Origin: Rhodoferax sp.
GTDB taxonomy: Bacteria > Pseudomonadota > Gammaproteobacteria > Burkholderiales > Burkholderiaceae_C
Direction: 5' to 3'
Assembly (NCBI GenBank): GCA_024236015.1
Contig: JACKLK010000002.1
Coordinates: 186,001 to 250,000, forward strand
Length of the DNA: 64,000 nucleotides
Shown: positions 37,160 to 48,350 of the stretch, one piece after another
Numbering within the stretch: the first letter of the stretch is position 1
How the letters are laid out: the number at the start of each line of letters is the position of its first letter
Notes under the pieces: generated by a model
The model's input: only the letters and a program-made list of their open reading frames with translations
Database searches by the model: none
Told to the model about the DNA's origin: nothing
Position numbers and translations under genes: made by a program

Positions 37160-40100
37160 TCAGCCCTGCGCCAGCGGCCCGATGTCGATGCCTGCGTTCT
37201 CCATGAAGTTGTCGAAGTCCGCCGCCGTCATCGGCCGGGCGAACAGGTAACCCTGGCCGAAGTCGCAACCCGCGGCCACCAGCAGGGCGAGCTGCTCGCG
37301 TGTTTCCACGCCTTCGGCGATCACCTGCATGCCCAGCTCGTGGGCCATGACGATGATGGCCTTGCACAGCGCCAGGTCGGTGCTGCCGGATGCGAGGTTG
37401 CGCACGAAGGACTGGTCGATCTTGATGGTGTCGATGTCGAAACGCTGCAGATAGGTCAGCGACGAATAACCGGTGCCGAAGTCGTCCAGCGAGACCTGGA
37501 TGCCGGCGTCGCGCAGCTGGCGCAGCTGCTCGGTCACGGCCGCGCTGGTGTCGAGCAACAGGCCTTCGGTGATCTCGATCACGATGCCGGCACCCGGCAG
37601 GCCGATGGCGGCCAGGTGTTCGCCCCAGCGCTGCTGGCGTCCGGCATCGTTGTGGAACTGCACCGGTGACTTGTTCACGCTGACCTGGAAGTCCGGATGG
37701 TGCCGCGCGCGCCACCGGACGGCCTGCTGCGTGGCCTGGCGGAACACCCATTCACCCATTTCGATGATCAGCCCGGTGGCCTCGGCGATCGGGATGAATT
37801 CGGCCGGGCTTACCGGCCCGCGCGACGGATGCTGCCAGCGCAGCAAGGCCTCGGCCTTGCGGACCTGGCCGTCGGTCAGCGACACGATGGGCTGGTAGAC
37901 CAGGTGGAACTGGGCCAGTGCCACGCCGGCCCGCAGATCGTTGGCCAGCCGCGCCCGTGCCTGCGCAGCCTGCTGCAGCGTCGGCGTGAAATAGCTGAAG
38001 CGGTTGCGCCCGCCGCCCTTGGCCACGTACAAGGCCTGGTCGGCATTGCGGAACAGCGTCTCCACCTCCCGGCCATCGGTCGGGTAGATGGTGATGCCGA
38101 TGCTGGCCGAGACGTAGACCTGTTCGTCGCCGATCTGGAAATGCGTGGCCATGGCCTGCAGCACGTCGTGCAGGATGCGGTCCAGCCGCTGGGTGTTGTC
38201 CAGCTCCGACACCACCAGCGTGAACTCGTCGCCGCCCATGCGCGCGACCGTGTCCGAGTCGCGCACGCAGGAGCGGATGCGTTGTGCCGCCTCGATCAGC
38301 AGCTGGTCCCCGGCGTCATGGCCCAGGGTGTCGTTGACTTCCTTGAAGTGGTCGAGATCCACGAACAGGATGGCCAGCTGCCGGCCGTCACGCGCGGTCT
38401 TCTTGAGCTCCTGCGCCAGCCGGTCCCGCAACATGCGTCGGTTCGGCAGGCCGGTCAGCGGGTCGAAATTGGCCTGCTGCCAGACCAGGGCCTCGGCATT
38501 CTTGCGGTCGGTGATGTCGGTGTGTGTTCCGATCATGCGCAGCGGCCGGCCGTTGGCGTCCCGGCTGATCACCATGCCGCGCGACAGAATCCACTTCCAG
38601 CTGCCATCCTTGCAGCGCAGCCGGTGCTCGTTGACGTAGCTGGCCGTCCTGCCGTCGAAATGGTCCTGGCGTGCCTGCTGCATGGCGGCCCGATCGTCCG
38701 GGTGGGTCCTGTCGTCGAGGGCCTGCGCTCCGTCCGGCATTTCGCCGTCGGCAAATCCGTACATCTCCTGGAATCGGGGCGAGAACACCTCCGTACCCCG
38801 GGCGATGTCCCAATCCCAGACGCCGTCGCCCGCGCTCTCCAGGGCCAGCTTCCAGCGTGCCTCGTTCTCGCGCAGGGCGGCCTCGGTCTGCTTGCGCTCG
38901 GTGATGTCCTGGATCACGGTCGTGCGCTTGACGATCTCGCCGTTCTCGCGGCTCACCATGCTGACGGCATGAATCCAGATCAGCCGCCCCTTGGCGGTGA
39001 CCATCTGCAGCTCGGTCTCGGGCGGAGTGCCGCGCGAATGGCTGTCCGCAATCGCGGCGGCGACCTGGCGCGCCGACTCCGGCGTGAAGAAGCGGGCCGT
39101 GTTGTCCATGGTCGGGGCGAACGCGTCCGGCGAGATCTCCAGGATGCGGTACACCTCCCGGGTCCAGAACACCTGGCGGGTGCGCAGGTCGACCTCCCAG
39201 CCTCCCAGGTGGGCCAGCGACTGTGTGGCCTCGAGCAGCAGGTTGAGCCGCTTGAGCGAACGCTCCGTCTGCAGGTAGTCGGTGACATCGTTGAACGAGC
39301 GCACGAAGCCGCCCGACGGCACCGGGACCGTACGGACCTCGAGCACCCGGCCGGCGCGGGTCGTGCGCAGATACCGCGAGGGCGGTTGCGACAGCAACAG
39401 GTCGGCATTGCCCTGCACGTACGCGCGCGCCTCGGCATCGACCCATTCGCCCTGTTCGCCGAAATCCCCCCGTTCGAGTTGGAAGCGGGTGACGTCCTCG
39501 AGCCGCGGATGGGTGTCGAGCAGGCTGGGTGGCAGGTCCAGCAGTTCGCAGAACTGCTGGTTGTAGATGGCCAGGCGGCCGTCCCGGTCCGCCAGGTACA
39601 TGCCTTGCCCGGCGCTGCCCAGGATGGTCTGCATCTGCACGGACCGGTCGCGCAGCTCGGCGAGCAGCTCCTGCATCGCGGTCTCCGCGCGCTTGCGCTC
39701 GGTGATGTCGGTGTGGGTGCCGATCAGCCGCCGCGGCCGGCCCTGTTCGTCGCGGCTGATCAGCATGCCGCGCGACAGCACCCACTTCCAGCTGCCGTCC
39801 TTGCAGCGGATGCGGTGCTCGCTGACGTAGGTCGGGCTCAGACCGTCGAAATGGGCCTGGCGGGCCTGGTCGCGCCGGGCCACGTCGTCGGGGTGGGTGC
39901 GCAGGTCGATCTGGCCGTCCGTGGTCGCCACGTCCTGTTCGGTCAGGCCATACATGTCGAGGAAGCGGCGCGAAAAGACCTGTGCGCCGGTCAGCAGGTC
40001 ACAGTCCCAGACGCCGTCTCCGGCGCTCTCGAGTGCGAGTTTCCAGCGCGACTCGTTCTCGATCAGCGCGCGTTCGGCGGCTTCCGCGCGCAGGCGCTCC

Positions 40101-40834
40101 GTGGCGTCGCGGCAGTTCAGGACGATGCCCTGCACCGCCTCCTCCTGCAGGTAGTTGCTGGCCAGCGTGGCCAGCTGGTGCCAGCTGCCATCGGCATGGC
40201 GGAAACGGTAGATCGCCTCCCCATCGGCGATTTCGTCGCGCGCGGCGGCGCCGAGCGCGTCGTGGACGGCCGCCGCGTCGTCCGGATGCACCCAGTCCGT
40301 CAGCCGGCTGCCGACCATGGAGGCGTTCGTGCGGCCCAGCATGCTGCGCGTGGCTTCACTGGCATAACTGATGCGGCCCTGCGCGTCGCAGACCAGGGTC
40401 AGCACCCGCGCCTTCTCGGTCAGCGCGCGAAAGCGGCGTTCGCTGTCGGACAGGTCCTGCAAGGCCTGTTGCGATTCGGTGATGTCCTCCACCGTGCCTT
40501 CGAAACACAGGACGTCGCCGTTGGCGTCGCGCACCACATGCGCGTTCTCGCGGATCCAGATCCGCTCGCGCGTCTTGTGGCGGTAGATCTGCGAGACGAA
40601 GTTCACCACCCGGCCATTGCGTTGCATGAGGTCCAGGAACCGCTGGCGCCGGCCCGGTTCCACATACCATTCGCGGTCGATGTCCTTGACGGCCGCCAGC
40701 AGCTCCGCTTCGGATGCGTAGCCGTTCAGGCGCACCAGGGCCGCATTGGCGCGCAACTGCCGGCCATCGGTGGTTGACCGGTAGGCTCCGATGGGCAGCA
40801 GATCGAACAGCGTGGACGACTCGAAGGCAGTCAT
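37160..40834 (-). CDS. Multi-PAS sensor with GGDEF and EAL domains (c-di-GMP turnover)
   Basis: A 1224-residue cytoplasmic protein. Five to six PAS domains fill the first 780 residues. GGDEF is intact (RMGGDEF, near 865) and EAL follows with all key residues ([43 protein letters not shown]). It can therefore both make and break c-di-GMP in principle. Two PAS units share an almost identical block, [15 protein letters not shown] (near residues 263 and 665), evidence of internal duplication. The start is the ATG at 40834. No membrane segment is seen. Confidence 0.92.
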   Translation of the reverse strand: MTAFESSTLFDLLPIGAYRSTTDGRQLRANAALVRLNGYASEAELLAAVKDIDREWYVEPGRRQRFLDLMQRNGRVVNFVSQIYRHKTRERIWIRENAHVVRDANGDVLCFEGTVEDITESQQALQDLSDSERRFRALTEKARVLTLVCDAQGRISYASEATRSMLGRTNASMVGSRLTDWVHPDDAAAVHDALGAAARDEIADGEAIYRFRHADGSWHQLATLASNYLQEEAVQGIVLNCRDATERLRAEAAERALIENESRWKLALESAGDGVWDCDLLTGAQVFSRRFLDMYGLTEQDVATTDGQIDLRTHPDDVARRDQARQAHFDGLSPTYVSEHRIRCKDGSWKWVLSRGMLISRDEQGRPRRLIGTHTDITERKRAETAMQELLAELRDRSVQMQTILGSAGQGMYLADRDGRLAIYNQQFCELLDLPPSLLDTHPRLEDVTRFQLERGDFGEQGEWVDAEARAYVQGNADLLLSQPPSRYLRTTRAGRVLEVRTVPVPSGGFVRSFNDVTDYLQTERSLKRLNLLLEATQSLAHLGGWEVDLRTRQVFWTREVYRILEISPDAFAPTMDNTARFFTPESARQVAAAIADSHSRGTPPETELQMVTAKGRLIWIHAVSMVSRENGEIVKRTTVIQDITERKQTEAALRENEARWKLALESAGDGVWDWDIARGTEVFSPRFQEMYGFADGEMPDGAQALDDRTHPDDRAAMQQARQDHFDGRTASYVNEHRLRCKDGSWKWILSRGMVISRDANGRPLRMIGTHTDITDRKNAEALVWQQANFDPLTGLPNRRMLRDRLAQELKKTARDGRQLAILFVDLDHFKEVNDTLGHDAGDQLLIEAAQRIRSCVRDSDTVARMGGDEFTLVVSELDNTQRLDRILHDVLQAMATHFQIGDEQVYVSASIGITIYPTDGREVETLFRNADQALYVAKGGGRNRFSYFTPTLQQAAQARARLANDLRAGVALAQFHLVYQPIVSLTDGQVRKAEALLRWQHPSRGPVSPAEFIPIAEATGLIIEMGEWVFRQATQQAVRWRARHHPDFQVSVNKSPVQFHNDAGRQQRWGEHLAAIGLPGAGIVIEITEGLLLDTSAAVTEQLRQLRDAGIQVSLDDFGTGYSSLTYLQRFDIDTIKIDQSFVRNLASGSTDLALCKAIIVMAHELGMQVIAEGVETREQLALLVAAGCDFGQGYLFARPMTAADFDNFMENAGIDIGPLAQG

Positions 40835-40922
40835 GGATACCCGCGAGCGTAGCAAAACGTTTCGGATCCGGACATGACGGCGACCCCGCAGCCGGTTCTG
40901 GCCACGACTTGGTGAAAAAGCC

Positions 40923-41408
40923 TCAGCCGGCCAGCGCCGCTTCGATGTCGCCGGTCAGGCTTTGCGGCGTGTCGGTCGGCGCGTAGCGGCGGATCACCGC
41001 ACCGTCGCGCCCGACCAGGAACTTGGTGAAGTTCCACTTGATCGACGTGCTGCCCAGCAGGCCGGGTGCCTGTGCGCTCAGCCACTGCCACAGCGGCGCC
41101 GCTTGTTCGCCTTTGACGTCGATCCTGGCCAGCATCGGGAATTGCACGCCGTAGTTGCGCTGGCAGAACGATGCGATCTCGTCGTTGCTGCCCGGATCCT
41201 GGCCGCCGAACTGGTTGCAGGGGAAACCCAGCACCACCAGACCCTTGTCGGCATAGGCCTGGTGCAAGGCCTCGAGCCCGGCAAACTGGGGCGTGAAGCC
41301 GCACGCGCTCGCGGTATTGACGATCAGCATGGCCCGGCCCTTGAATCGTTTCAGGGGCAATGGCTTGCCGTCCATCTGCAACGGAGAAAAATCGTAGATC
41401 GAGGTCAT
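40923..41408 (-). CDS. Glutathione peroxidase (Cys-type)
   Basis: A 161-residue protein of the GPx family. The catalytic Cys is in [12 protein letters not shown], the Gln in [10 protein letters not shown] and the Trp-Asn in KWNFTKFLV. Cys rather than Sec points to thioredoxin- or glutathione-dependent peroxide reduction. The start is the ATG at 41408; a longer frame upstream has no sense. It is divergent from the diguanylate cyclase gene. Confidence 0.94.
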   Translation of the reverse strand: MTSIYDFSPLQMDGKPLPLKRFKGRAMLIVNTASACGFTPQFAGLEALHQAYADKGLVVLGFPCNQFGGQDPGSNDEIASFCQRNYGVQFPMLARIDVKGEQAAPLWQWLSAQAPGLLGSTSIKWNFTKFLVGRDGAVIRRYAPTDTPQSLTGDIEAALAG

Positions 41409-41520
41409 GGGGGCGGCTCCGGCAGATGCGGTTGCGGGTCGGTCATCGTATCCGAACCGGGGTTGCGCGTCGCCGCCGGCGTGGTCGAGCACCGGGCCCG
41501 ACCTGCGATACTCGCGCCCC

Positions 41521-42750
41521 ATGATGAAACTGCCGCAACGATTCGCCCGCTGGTTCGGGGCCATGGCGGCAGCCGATGCGCAGGTCGAGCAGGAGGTCGC
41601 ATTGGGCAACATGCGGCGCCTGCGCGGGTTGATCCCGGTCTTCCTGGTGCTCAACCTGCTGCTGCTCGCGGTCTTCGTGCTCGGTCCCGTGTCGCCGATG
41701 TCGGCGATCCAGCAGCAATGGTGGCAAGCCGTCGTGCAGGTCTATGCCGGGACCACGGCCTGGCTGGTGCTGGTGCTGCTGGCGACATGGCGCATCGTGC
41801 GCCGCACCCGGGTCGACCGGGCGGTACGGGTGGTGCAGTTCGTCGCACCCTTGAGTTTCCTGGTGTTCACCGTGGTGCTCACGGCGCTGGACCAGTGGAT
41901 CACGCCCAACATCAGTCCGTACCTGCTGGGCTGCATGTCGGTGAGCCTGCTGTTCCTGCTGCCGCCGGCCACGACGACCTGGTTGTTCGCGATCACCTAC
42001 GGTCTCTATTTCGTCGCGATCGGACTGACCCAGACCGATGGCTCCATCCTGCTGTCCAACCGGGCGAACGGATTCGGCGCGACCTTGCTGGGCCTGGTGT
42101 TGTCGCTGGGACTGTGGCGGCGCAACACCCAGTACCTGCTGCTGCAGCGCGAACTCACGGCGCGCAATGCCACGCTGGAGAAGCAACAGGACGAACTGGT
42201 CTGGCTGGCCACGCGCGATGCGCTGACCGCGTTGTACAACCGGCGCGAGTTCATGCGCCTGGCCGAGGAGGAACTGCGGCGCGCGCAACGCCATGGCGGC
42301 TTCACCAGTGCCATCGTGGTCGACCTGGATCATTTCAAGGTCATCAACGACCGCTACGGGCATCCGGCCGGCGACAAGGTGCTGGTGCACGTGGCCCAGT
42401 GCCTGCTCGGCGGGGTGCGCGCCACCGACCTGGTGGCGCGTATCGGCGGCGAGGAGTTCATGGTGCTGCTGCCCCGCACCGACATCGAGGCCGCCACCCA
42501 GCTGGCCGACAAGTTGCGGCGCCTGCTGCACGCAGCGCCCGCATCGATCGGGCGCGACCTGCAGATTCCGGTCACGGCCAGTTTCGGGGTGGGTTGCCTG
42601 CCCGCCGGCGGTGATGGCGCGATCGCCCCTTTGTACGCGGCGGCCGACAAGGCCTTGTACGACGCCAAGCGGTTGGGACGCAACCGCGTGGAGCGGGTCG
42701 AGCCGGACGCGTCGTTGACACCGTCCGACTTCCAGCGCATGCGGCGCTGA
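41521..42750 (+). CDS. Membrane-bound diguanylate cyclase (GGDEF)
   Basis: A 409-residue protein. The N-terminal half has about five to six membrane segments (from LIPVFLVLNLLLLAVFVLG at about residue 40 to FGATLLGLVLSLGLW). A GGDEF domain follows with DLDHFKVINDRYGHPAGD and RIGGEEFMVLL. An RATD I-site lies five residues before GGEEF, so product inhibition is expected. It makes c-di-GMP from two GTP. ATG at 41521 or 41524. The hydrophobic sensor part is not one I can name. Confidence 0.92.
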   Translation: MMKLPQRFARWFGAMAAADAQVEQEVALGNMRRLRGLIPVFLVLNLLLLAVFVLGPVSPMSAIQQQWWQAVVQVYAGTTAWLVLVLLATWRIVRRTRVDRAVRVVQFVAPLSFLVFTVVLTALDQWITPNISPYLLGCMSVSLLFLLPPATTTWLFAITYGLYFVAIGLTQTDGSILLSNRANGFGATLLGLVLSLGLWRRNTQYLLLQRELTARNATLEKQQDELVWLATRDALTALYNRREFMRLAEEELRRAQRHGGFTSAIVVDLDHFKVINDRYGHPAGDKVLVHVAQCLLGGVRATDLVARIGGEEFMVLLPRTDIEAATQLADKLRRLLHAAPASIGRDLQIPVTASFGVGCLPAGGDGAIAPLYAAADKALYDAKRLGRNRVERVEPDASLTPSDFQRMRR

Positions 42751-42765
42751 TGCCGCCGGTGTCGG

Positions 42766-44067
42766 TCAGCCGTGCGACTTGTCGTTGCGCGCGATGGCCA
42801 GCAGGTGCTCGACCTCGGCGCGGTGGTGCACGCAGTTGCCGGCGTGCCAGCGCTTGATGAGCCACATCACCAGCGCCACCACGACGCCGAAGCCGGTGAT
42901 GGCGCCGAAGGTGTGGACACCCAGGCCCGCCGACAGGCTGTAGGCGGCGCCCAGCGCCAGGATGCAGGCCTGCTCGTTGAAGTTCTGCACCGCGATGGAC
43001 CGACCCGCGCCCATCAGGTTGTGCCCGCGGTGCTGCAGCAGCGCGTTCATCGGAACCACGAGGAAGCCGCCGATGGCGCCCAGCAGCACCAGGAACGGCG
43101 CTGCGATCCAGACGTTGTCGATGAAGATCAGCAGGATGATCAGGCCACCCATGCCGATGCCCAGCGTGATCACGCGCGGCCCGTCTTCGAGCCGCATGCG
43201 CATGGACGCGATGATGGCGCCGGCCGCCATGCCGATGGCCACCACGCCTTGCAGCGCCGAGGCCTGGGTGACCGAATAGCCGAGCGCGGCCGCGGCCCAG
43301 GACAACACGATGAACCGCAGATTGCCCGCCACGCCCCAGATCAGCGTCGTGGCCGCCAGCGAGATCTGGCCCAGCTTGTCGCGCCACAGCCGCATGTTGC
43401 AGGTCCAGAAGTCGGGCAGCAGCGAGATCACCCGGCGCGGCATCGGCCGCATCTCGACGCCGGTGTCGGGAATGTGGGTGTTGAACCAGGCTGCCAGCAG
43501 ATACACCAGGATCAGTACCGAGATGGCCGCCTCCGGCGCGGTGTCGATGCCGGTGTCGATGAACGGCAGGTCGATCTGCAGCAGGAAACCCGAGACCACG
43601 GAGCCGACCAGCTGGCCGCCGAGCAGCACGCCCAGGATGATGGAGCCGATCGTCAGCCCTTCGATCCAGCCGTTGGCCTTGACCAGCTGCGAGGCCGGCA
43701 GCAGTTCGGTCAGGATGCCGTACTTGGCCGGTGAATAGGCGGCGGCCCCGAGCCCGACGATGGCATACGAGAGCAGCGGGTGGCTGCCGAACAACATCAT
43801 CAGGCAACCGGCGACCTTGATGAAGTTGCTGATCAGCATGACCTGGCCCTTGGGCCGCGAGTCGGCGAACGCGCCGACAAAAGGCGCCAGGATCACGTAG
43901 AAAAGGGCGAACATCGGCACCAAGGCCGCCTGTTGCCATTCGCCGGCCTTTTCGCTGCGAAGCAATTGCACCGCGGTGACGAACAACGCATTGTCTGCCA
44001 GCGAGCTGAAAAACTGCGCTGACATGATGGTGTAGAACCCGCGCTTCATGCCGTGTTGTCGGGGCAT
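42766..44067 (-). CDS. lplT: Lysophospholipid transporter LplT
   Basis: A 433-residue MFS protein with about 12 membrane segments. Its order (divergent from alr) and its sequence (GFYTIMSAQFFSSLADNALF, then PASQLVKANGWIEG) are typical of LplT. It flips lysophospholipids across the inner membrane for re-acylation. The ATG at 44067 starts MPRQHGMKRG; an internal ATG at residue 7 is also possible. Confidence 0.92.
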   Translation of the reverse strand: MPRQHGMKRGFYTIMSAQFFSSLADNALFVTAVQLLRSEKAGEWQQAALVPMFALFYVILAPFVGAFADSRPKGQVMLISNFIKVAGCLMMLFGSHPLLSYAIVGLGAAAYSPAKYGILTELLPASQLVKANGWIEGLTIGSIILGVLLGGQLVGSVVSGFLLQIDLPFIDTGIDTAPEAAISVLILVYLLAAWFNTHIPDTGVEMRPMPRRVISLLPDFWTCNMRLWRDKLGQISLAATTLIWGVAGNLRFIVLSWAAAALGYSVTQASALQGVVAIGMAAGAIIASMRMRLEDGPRVITLGIGMGGLIILLIFIDNVWIAAPFLVLLGAIGGFLVVPMNALLQHRGHNLMGAGRSIAVQNFNEQACILALGAAYSLSAGLGVHTFGAITGFGVVVALVMWLIKRWHAGNCVHHRAEVEHLLAIARNDKSHG

Positions 44068-44232
44068 TCAGTGGGTCTGATGCCGGTATTTTCTGATGGG
44101 GTCTCCAACGTGGAGCCCGGTTATATCATGGGCCTGTAACAGCATCGCCGCCGTCGCGCCGGGCGCGGCGGCAGCCCGGCCCGGGATGCCAGAATCGGGG
44201 TTCCCTCGCCGCCGACCGACTGCCCGACCGCC

Positions 44233-45366
44233 ATGCCGCGCCCCATACAAGCCACCATCCATCCCGACGCCTTGCGCCACAACCTGGCGCGTTGCCGCCA
44301 GCACGCGCCCGACGCCAAGGCCTGGGCCATCGTCAAGGCGAACGCCTACGGCCACGGCATCGAGCGGGCGTACGCCGGCCTGCGCGGCGCCGACGGTTTT
44401 GCGCTGCTCGACCTGGACGAGGCCCAGCGCATCCGCGATCTGGGCTGGCGCGGCCCGATCCTGCTGCTCGAAGGCGTGTTCGAGGCGCGCGACCTCGAGT
44501 TGTGTTCCCGCCTGGGCCTGTGGCATACCGTGCATTGCGACGAACAGATCGACATGCTGGCGCTGCACAAGACCCATGTGCCGCATCGGGTGTTCCTGAA
44601 GATGAATTCGGGCATGAACCGGCTGGGGTTCACGCCCACCGTCTACCGCGCGGCCTGGTCACGGCTCGACGCCTTGACCCAGGTCGGGGAAATCACGCTG
44701 ATGACCCATTTCAGCGATGCCGACGGATCGCCCGGCGTGGCGGCGCAGATGGCGCGTTTCCTGGCTGCCACCGAGGACCTGCCGGGCGAACGCAGTGTGG
44801 GCAACAGTGCCGCCACGCTGCGCCACATGGGCGCTGCGGCATCGGGCGGCGACAACCTTGCCGCGGCCTCGGACTGGATCCGCCCGGGCATCGCCACCTA
44901 CGGCAGCGCACCCGACTACCCGGAACACGACGTCGCGCACTGGGGCCTGCGGCCGGCGATGACGCTGGCCGCCCGCATCATCGCCGTGCAGCAGCTGCAG
45001 CCGGGCGACAGCGTGGGTTACGGTTCCGCCTTCGTCGCCGAGCGTCCGATGCGCATCGGCGTCGTGGCCTGCGGTTATGCCGACGGGTATCCGCGCGTGT
45101 GCCCGACCGGCACCCCGGTGCTGGTTGGCGGCGTGCGCAGCCGCACCGTCGGCCGGGTCAGCATGGACATGCTGACCGTCGACCTCGATCCGGTGCCGGG
45201 CGCCGGTGTCGGCTCCGAGGTCGTGTTGTGGGGCGCGGCGGGTGATGCCGTGTTGCCGATCGACGAGATCGCGCACGCGGCCGGTACCGTCGGTTACGAG
45301 CTGATGTGCGCGCTCGCGCAGCGGGTTCCGGTGCAGGTGGACGCGGCGGGCGCCGGGTCGGCTTGA
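44233..45366 (+). CDS. alr: Alanine racemase
   Basis: A 377-residue PLP enzyme, the normal length. The PLP-binding Lys35 lies in [11 protein letters not shown], and the second catalytic Tyr lies in [10 protein letters not shown] near residue 260. It interconverts L- and D-alanine, supplying D-alanine for peptidoglycan. It shares a 165-base control region with lplT. Distance from dadA argues for a biosynthetic rather than a catabolic (dadX) role, but this is inference. Confidence 0.95.
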   Translation: MPRPIQATIHPDALRHNLARCRQHAPDAKAWAIVKANAYGHGIERAYAGLRGADGFALLDLDEAQRIRDLGWRGPILLLEGVFEARDLELCSRLGLWHTVHCDEQIDMLALHKTHVPHRVFLKMNSGMNRLGFTPTVYRAAWSRLDALTQVGEITLMTHFSDADGSPGVAAQMARFLAATEDLPGERSVGNSAATLRHMGAAASGGDNLAAASDWIRPGIATYGSAPDYPEHDVAHWGLRPAMTLAARIIAVQQLQPGDSVGYGSAFVAERPMRIGVVACGYADGYPRVCPTGTPVLVGGVRSRTVGRVSMDMLTVDLDPVPGAGVGSEVVLWGAAGDAVLPIDEIAHAAGTVGYELMCALAQRVPVQVDAAGAGSA

Positions 45367-45443
45367 CCTGCATCAATCCGCCCCGATCTGTCGAACATCG
45401 CCGGCGCGATCCGGTGTAGATTGACGAGCCGCACGGGGACACC

Positions 45444-46424
45444 ATGGAATTCAAGGACTACTACCAATTGCTGGGGCTGGCGCGCGACGCCAGTGCCGAC
45501 GACATCAAGAAGGCGTATCGCCGCCTGGCGCGGAAATACCATCCGGACGTCAGCAAGGAGGCCGAGGCCGAGGTGCGCTTCAAGGAGATCGGCGAGGCCT
45601 ACGAGGTGCTCAAGGACCCGGAGAAACGCGCCGCCTACGACCGCCTGGGCGCCAACTGGCGCGCCGGGCAGGACTTCCAGCCGCCACCGGACTGGAACGC
45701 CGGTTTCGAGGCGCCCGGGCGCGGGTTCCGCGAGCAGGGTCCGGGCCAGGAGGACTACAGCGACTTCTTCGAAACCCTGTTCCGGCGCGGCTTCGCCGAG
45801 GCCGGCGCCGCGCGCGGCGGCCGGCCGCATCCGGGCGGCGGTTTTCACGCGAACGGCGAAGACCATCATGCGCGGATCCAGATCGACCTCGAGGACGCCT
45901 ACCATGGCGGAAAGCGCAGCCTGAGCCTGCGTCTGCCGCAGATCGACGGGCAGGGCCGGGTGACGACGCGCGAACACACGATCGAGTTCACGATTCCCAA
46001 GGGCGTGCGCGCCGGCCAGCATATCCGCCTGGCCGGGCAAGGCGGGCCGGCCATCGGCCAGGGCAAGCCCGGCGACCTGTACCTGGAGGTGTCGTTCCGG
46101 TCGCACCCGCGGTACCGCGTCGACCAGCGCGACGTCTACCTGGACCTGCCGGTGGCGCCATGGGAGGCGGCACTGGGCGCGCAGATCGAGGTGCCGACGC
46201 CGGCCGGCTCGGTCGAGCTGACGATTCCGGCCGGATCGGCGGCCGGGCGCAAGCTGCGGCTGCGCGGGCGCGGCATTCCCGGTGCCACGCCCGGAGACTT
46301 CTATTTCGTGTTGCAGATCGCATTGCCGCCGGCCGACTCGGACGCCGCGCGCGCCATCTACGCCGGCATGCAGTCGCAGTTCAAGGACTTCCGGCCGCGC
46401 GCCAGACTGGAGGGCAAGGCATGA
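45444..46424 (+). CDS. cbpA: DnaJ-class co-chaperone CbpA
   Basis: A 326-residue protein. The N-terminal J domain carries the HPD motif (KYHPDVSK, about residue 33). No zinc-finger repeats follow, and there are two C-terminal peptide-binding domains ([17 protein letters not shown] onward). CbpA stimulates DnaK and binds curved DNA in stationary phase. The stop overlaps the cbpM start as ATGA, so production is coupled. Confidence 0.94.
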   Translation: MEFKDYYQLLGLARDASADDIKKAYRRLARKYHPDVSKEAEAEVRFKEIGEAYEVLKDPEKRAAYDRLGANWRAGQDFQPPPDWNAGFEAPGRGFREQGPGQEDYSDFFETLFRRGFAEAGAARGGRPHPGGGFHANGEDHHARIQIDLEDAYHGGKRSLSLRLPQIDGQGRVTTREHTIEFTIPKGVRAGQHIRLAGQGGPAIGQGKPGDLYLEVSFRSHPRYRVDQRDVYLDLPVAPWEAALGAQIEVPTPAGSVELTIPAGSAAGRKLRLRGRGIPGATPGDFYFVLQIALPPADSDAARAIYAGMQSQFKDFRPRARLEGKA

Positions 46425-46744
46425 ACGCCAGCAAGATACACACGGTGACCGAGGTGCTGATCCTCGAAGATCAACAGGACCTGTCGCTCGACGAGTTGTG
46501 CCGTGCCTGCAGCACCGAGATCGACGAACTCCTGGCGCTGGTCGACGAAGGCGTCATCGCGCCGCGGGGCGCGGAACCGGCCCACTGGCGGTTCACCGGC
46601 CTGCAGTTGCGCCGCGCGCGTGTCGCGGTGCGGCTCCAGCGTGACCTGGGTGTGAACACCGCCGGTGCGGCACTGGCCCTGCAGCTGATGGACGAACTCG
46701 ACGACTTGCGGGCGCGGCTGCGGGCCGCGGGCCTGTCCGCCTGA
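46421..46744 (+). CDS. cbpM: CbpA modulator CbpM
   Basis: A 107-residue protein of the MerR-like fold. The pattern [22 protein letters not shown] fits CbpM, as does the later block [19 protein letters not shown]. In the family it binds the J domain of CbpA and inhibits it. It is translationally coupled to cbpA. Confidence 0.88.
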   Translation: MNASKIHTVTEVLILEDQQDLSLDELCRACSTEIDELLALVDEGVIAPRGAEPAHWRFTGLQLRRARVAVRLQRDLGVNTAGAALALQLMDELDDLRARLRAAGLSA

Positions 46745-46786
46745 GACCGGCACGCCGGGCGCCGCACCGGCATGGCGTGGCCGGGA

Positions 46787-48265
46787 TCAGTTCGCAGTTG
46801 CCAACACGAAGTCGATGAATCCGTGTTCGACGTCGGCCACCACCAGCGTGAGCCGGACGCGTTGCCCGATGTCGAGGTGGGGCGGGTTGCCGACCAGCTT
46901 GCCTTCGACCGGCGGCGCGAACGTGCGCACCCAAGTCGACTGGGGGTCGGCACCGGTCACGATGCCGTCGAAGTGCTCGCCGATGCGCCGCTCGAGCACC
47001 AGTGCCGCCTCGGACTTGCGCACCCGCCGCTCCACCTTCTGCGCCGCGTCTTCCTGCTGCGTGCAGTGTTGTGCCAGATGGTCCAGCTCGCTCGGGCTGT
47101 ACGGCGGGTGCTGGTGCGCCAGCGCGGCCTTGATCAGCCGCGACGTGATCAGGTCCGGATAACGCCGGTTCGGCGCGGTCGAATGGGTGTAGTCGCGCAC
47201 GGCCAGCCCGAAATGCCCGATCGGGTCGCCGTCGGGTTTTTCCAGCACGTATTCGCCGCGGCCCATGAGCTTGACGATGACCAGCGACAGGTCGGGGAAA
47301 CGCAGCGGGTCGCGCCGGTGTTCGCGTGCCAGGAAGGCTTCCAGCGCTCGGGCGTCGGGGCGCGCCGGCAGCTCGACGCCCTTGTCGCGCGCGACGTCGA
47401 CGATGCGTTGCCAGCGCTCGGGTGAGCGCACCACGCGCCGCAACGCCATGCCGCCCTTGCTGGACAGGAAGTGGGCATTGCAGCCATTGGTGGCGATCAT
47501 CAGCTCCTCGATCAGCTGGCGTGCCCGGTTGTGGGGCTGCTCGACGATGTCGACCACCTCTTCGCCGTCGAACACCGCGCGCGGCTGGAAGGTCTCGAAC
47601 TCCAGCGCGCCCTGCTCGCGGCGTCGGGCGCGCAGCTGCTGCGCCACCGCGTCCTGCGTGCGCAGCTGCGCATCCAGGCCGTCGATGGCCGCCGCCGCTG
47701 CCGGCAGTTCGCCGGTGCCGTCGAGCCAGGCGGCAATGGCGTCGTAGGCCAGTTGCGCCTTGTTGCGCACGCAGGCGTGCATCACGGTGGAGCCGGCCAG
47801 GCTGGCGTCGGGATTGAACACCATCGCGGTGACCAGGGCCAAGCGGTCCTCGTCCTGGTTCAGCGAGCTCAGGTCGGTCGACAGCCGTTCGGGCAGCATC
47901 GGGAAGATGCGCGCGCCGGTGTAGACCGAGGTGGTGTTCTGGCAGGCATGGCGGTCGATGGCGCTGTCCTTGCGCACCAGGGCATCGACGTCGGCCACGG
48001 CGACCAGGATCTTGACGGCACCGCCGGGCAGGACTTCGCTGGCACTGAGCTGGTCCAGGTCACGGGAGTCGTCGTTGTCGATCGAGCACCACGGCAGGTG
48101 ACGCAGGTCGGTGATGTCCTTGCCCTGGACGGGAGCGGGGCCGGTGATGGCCTGCAACTGGTGCTGCACGTCGGACGGGAACTCGGGTGCCAGGCCGCGT
48201 TCGCGCATCACGTCCGCGGCGATGCGGGCCAGGTCGGTCCGGGTGTGGTGTCGGTGGTGTGCCAT
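46787..48265 (-). CDS. RNase II/RNB-family exoribonuclease
   Basis: A 492-residue protein with the RNB catalytic core. The acidic cluster CSIDNDDSRDLDQLS (about residues 60-75) gives the metal-binding Asp residues, and NRRYPDLITSRLI and the later C-terminal S1-like segment (GKLVGNPPHLDIGQRVRL) fit the family. It is shorter than RNase R and lacks the N-terminal cold-shock domains, so it is a compact RNB protein. It degrades RNA 3' to 5'. Confidence 0.9.
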   Translation of the reverse strand: MAHHRHHTRTDLARIAADVMRERGLAPEFPSDVQHQLQAITGPAPVQGKDITDLRHLPWCSIDNDDSRDLDQLSASEVLPGGAVKILVAVADVDALVRKDSAIDRHACQNTTSVYTGARIFPMLPERLSTDLSSLNQDEDRLALVTAMVFNPDASLAGSTVMHACVRNKAQLAYDAIAAWLDGTGELPAAAAAIDGLDAQLRTQDAVAQQLRARRREQGALEFETFQPRAVFDGEEVVDIVEQPHNRARQLIEELMIATNGCNAHFLSSKGGMALRRVVRSPERWQRIVDVARDKGVELPARPDARALEAFLAREHRRDPLRFPDLSLVIVKLMGRGEYVLEKPDGDPIGHFGLAVRDYTHSTAPNRRYPDLITSRLIKAALAHQHPPYSPSELDHLAQHCTQQEDAAQKVERRVRKSEAALVLERRIGEHFDGIVTGADPQSTWVRTFAPPVEGKLVGNPPHLDIGQRVRLTLVVADVEHGFIDFVLATAN

Positions 48266-48325
48266 GCCTCAATATACCCGCCGGTCTTGGCACGCCGGGG
48301 GATGGTCCGTCCCCGCGCGGGGCGG

Positions 48326-48343
48326 CGTCGGCCGCGGCCGACG
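48326..48343. repeat. 18-bp perfect palindrome after the hpa operon
   Basis: CGTCGGCCGCGGCCGACG, just past the stop of the last hpa-operon gene (48351), beside CCCCGCGCGGGG (48311-48322). It may form the 3' end of the operon mRNA, but no T-tract is seen. Confidence 0.5.
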
Positions 48344-48350
48344 GGTGGGT

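Noticed and set aside
37697..40777. 1026-codon plus-strand frame
   Set aside because: Antisense to the PAS-GGDEF-EAL gene, whose motifs are clear.
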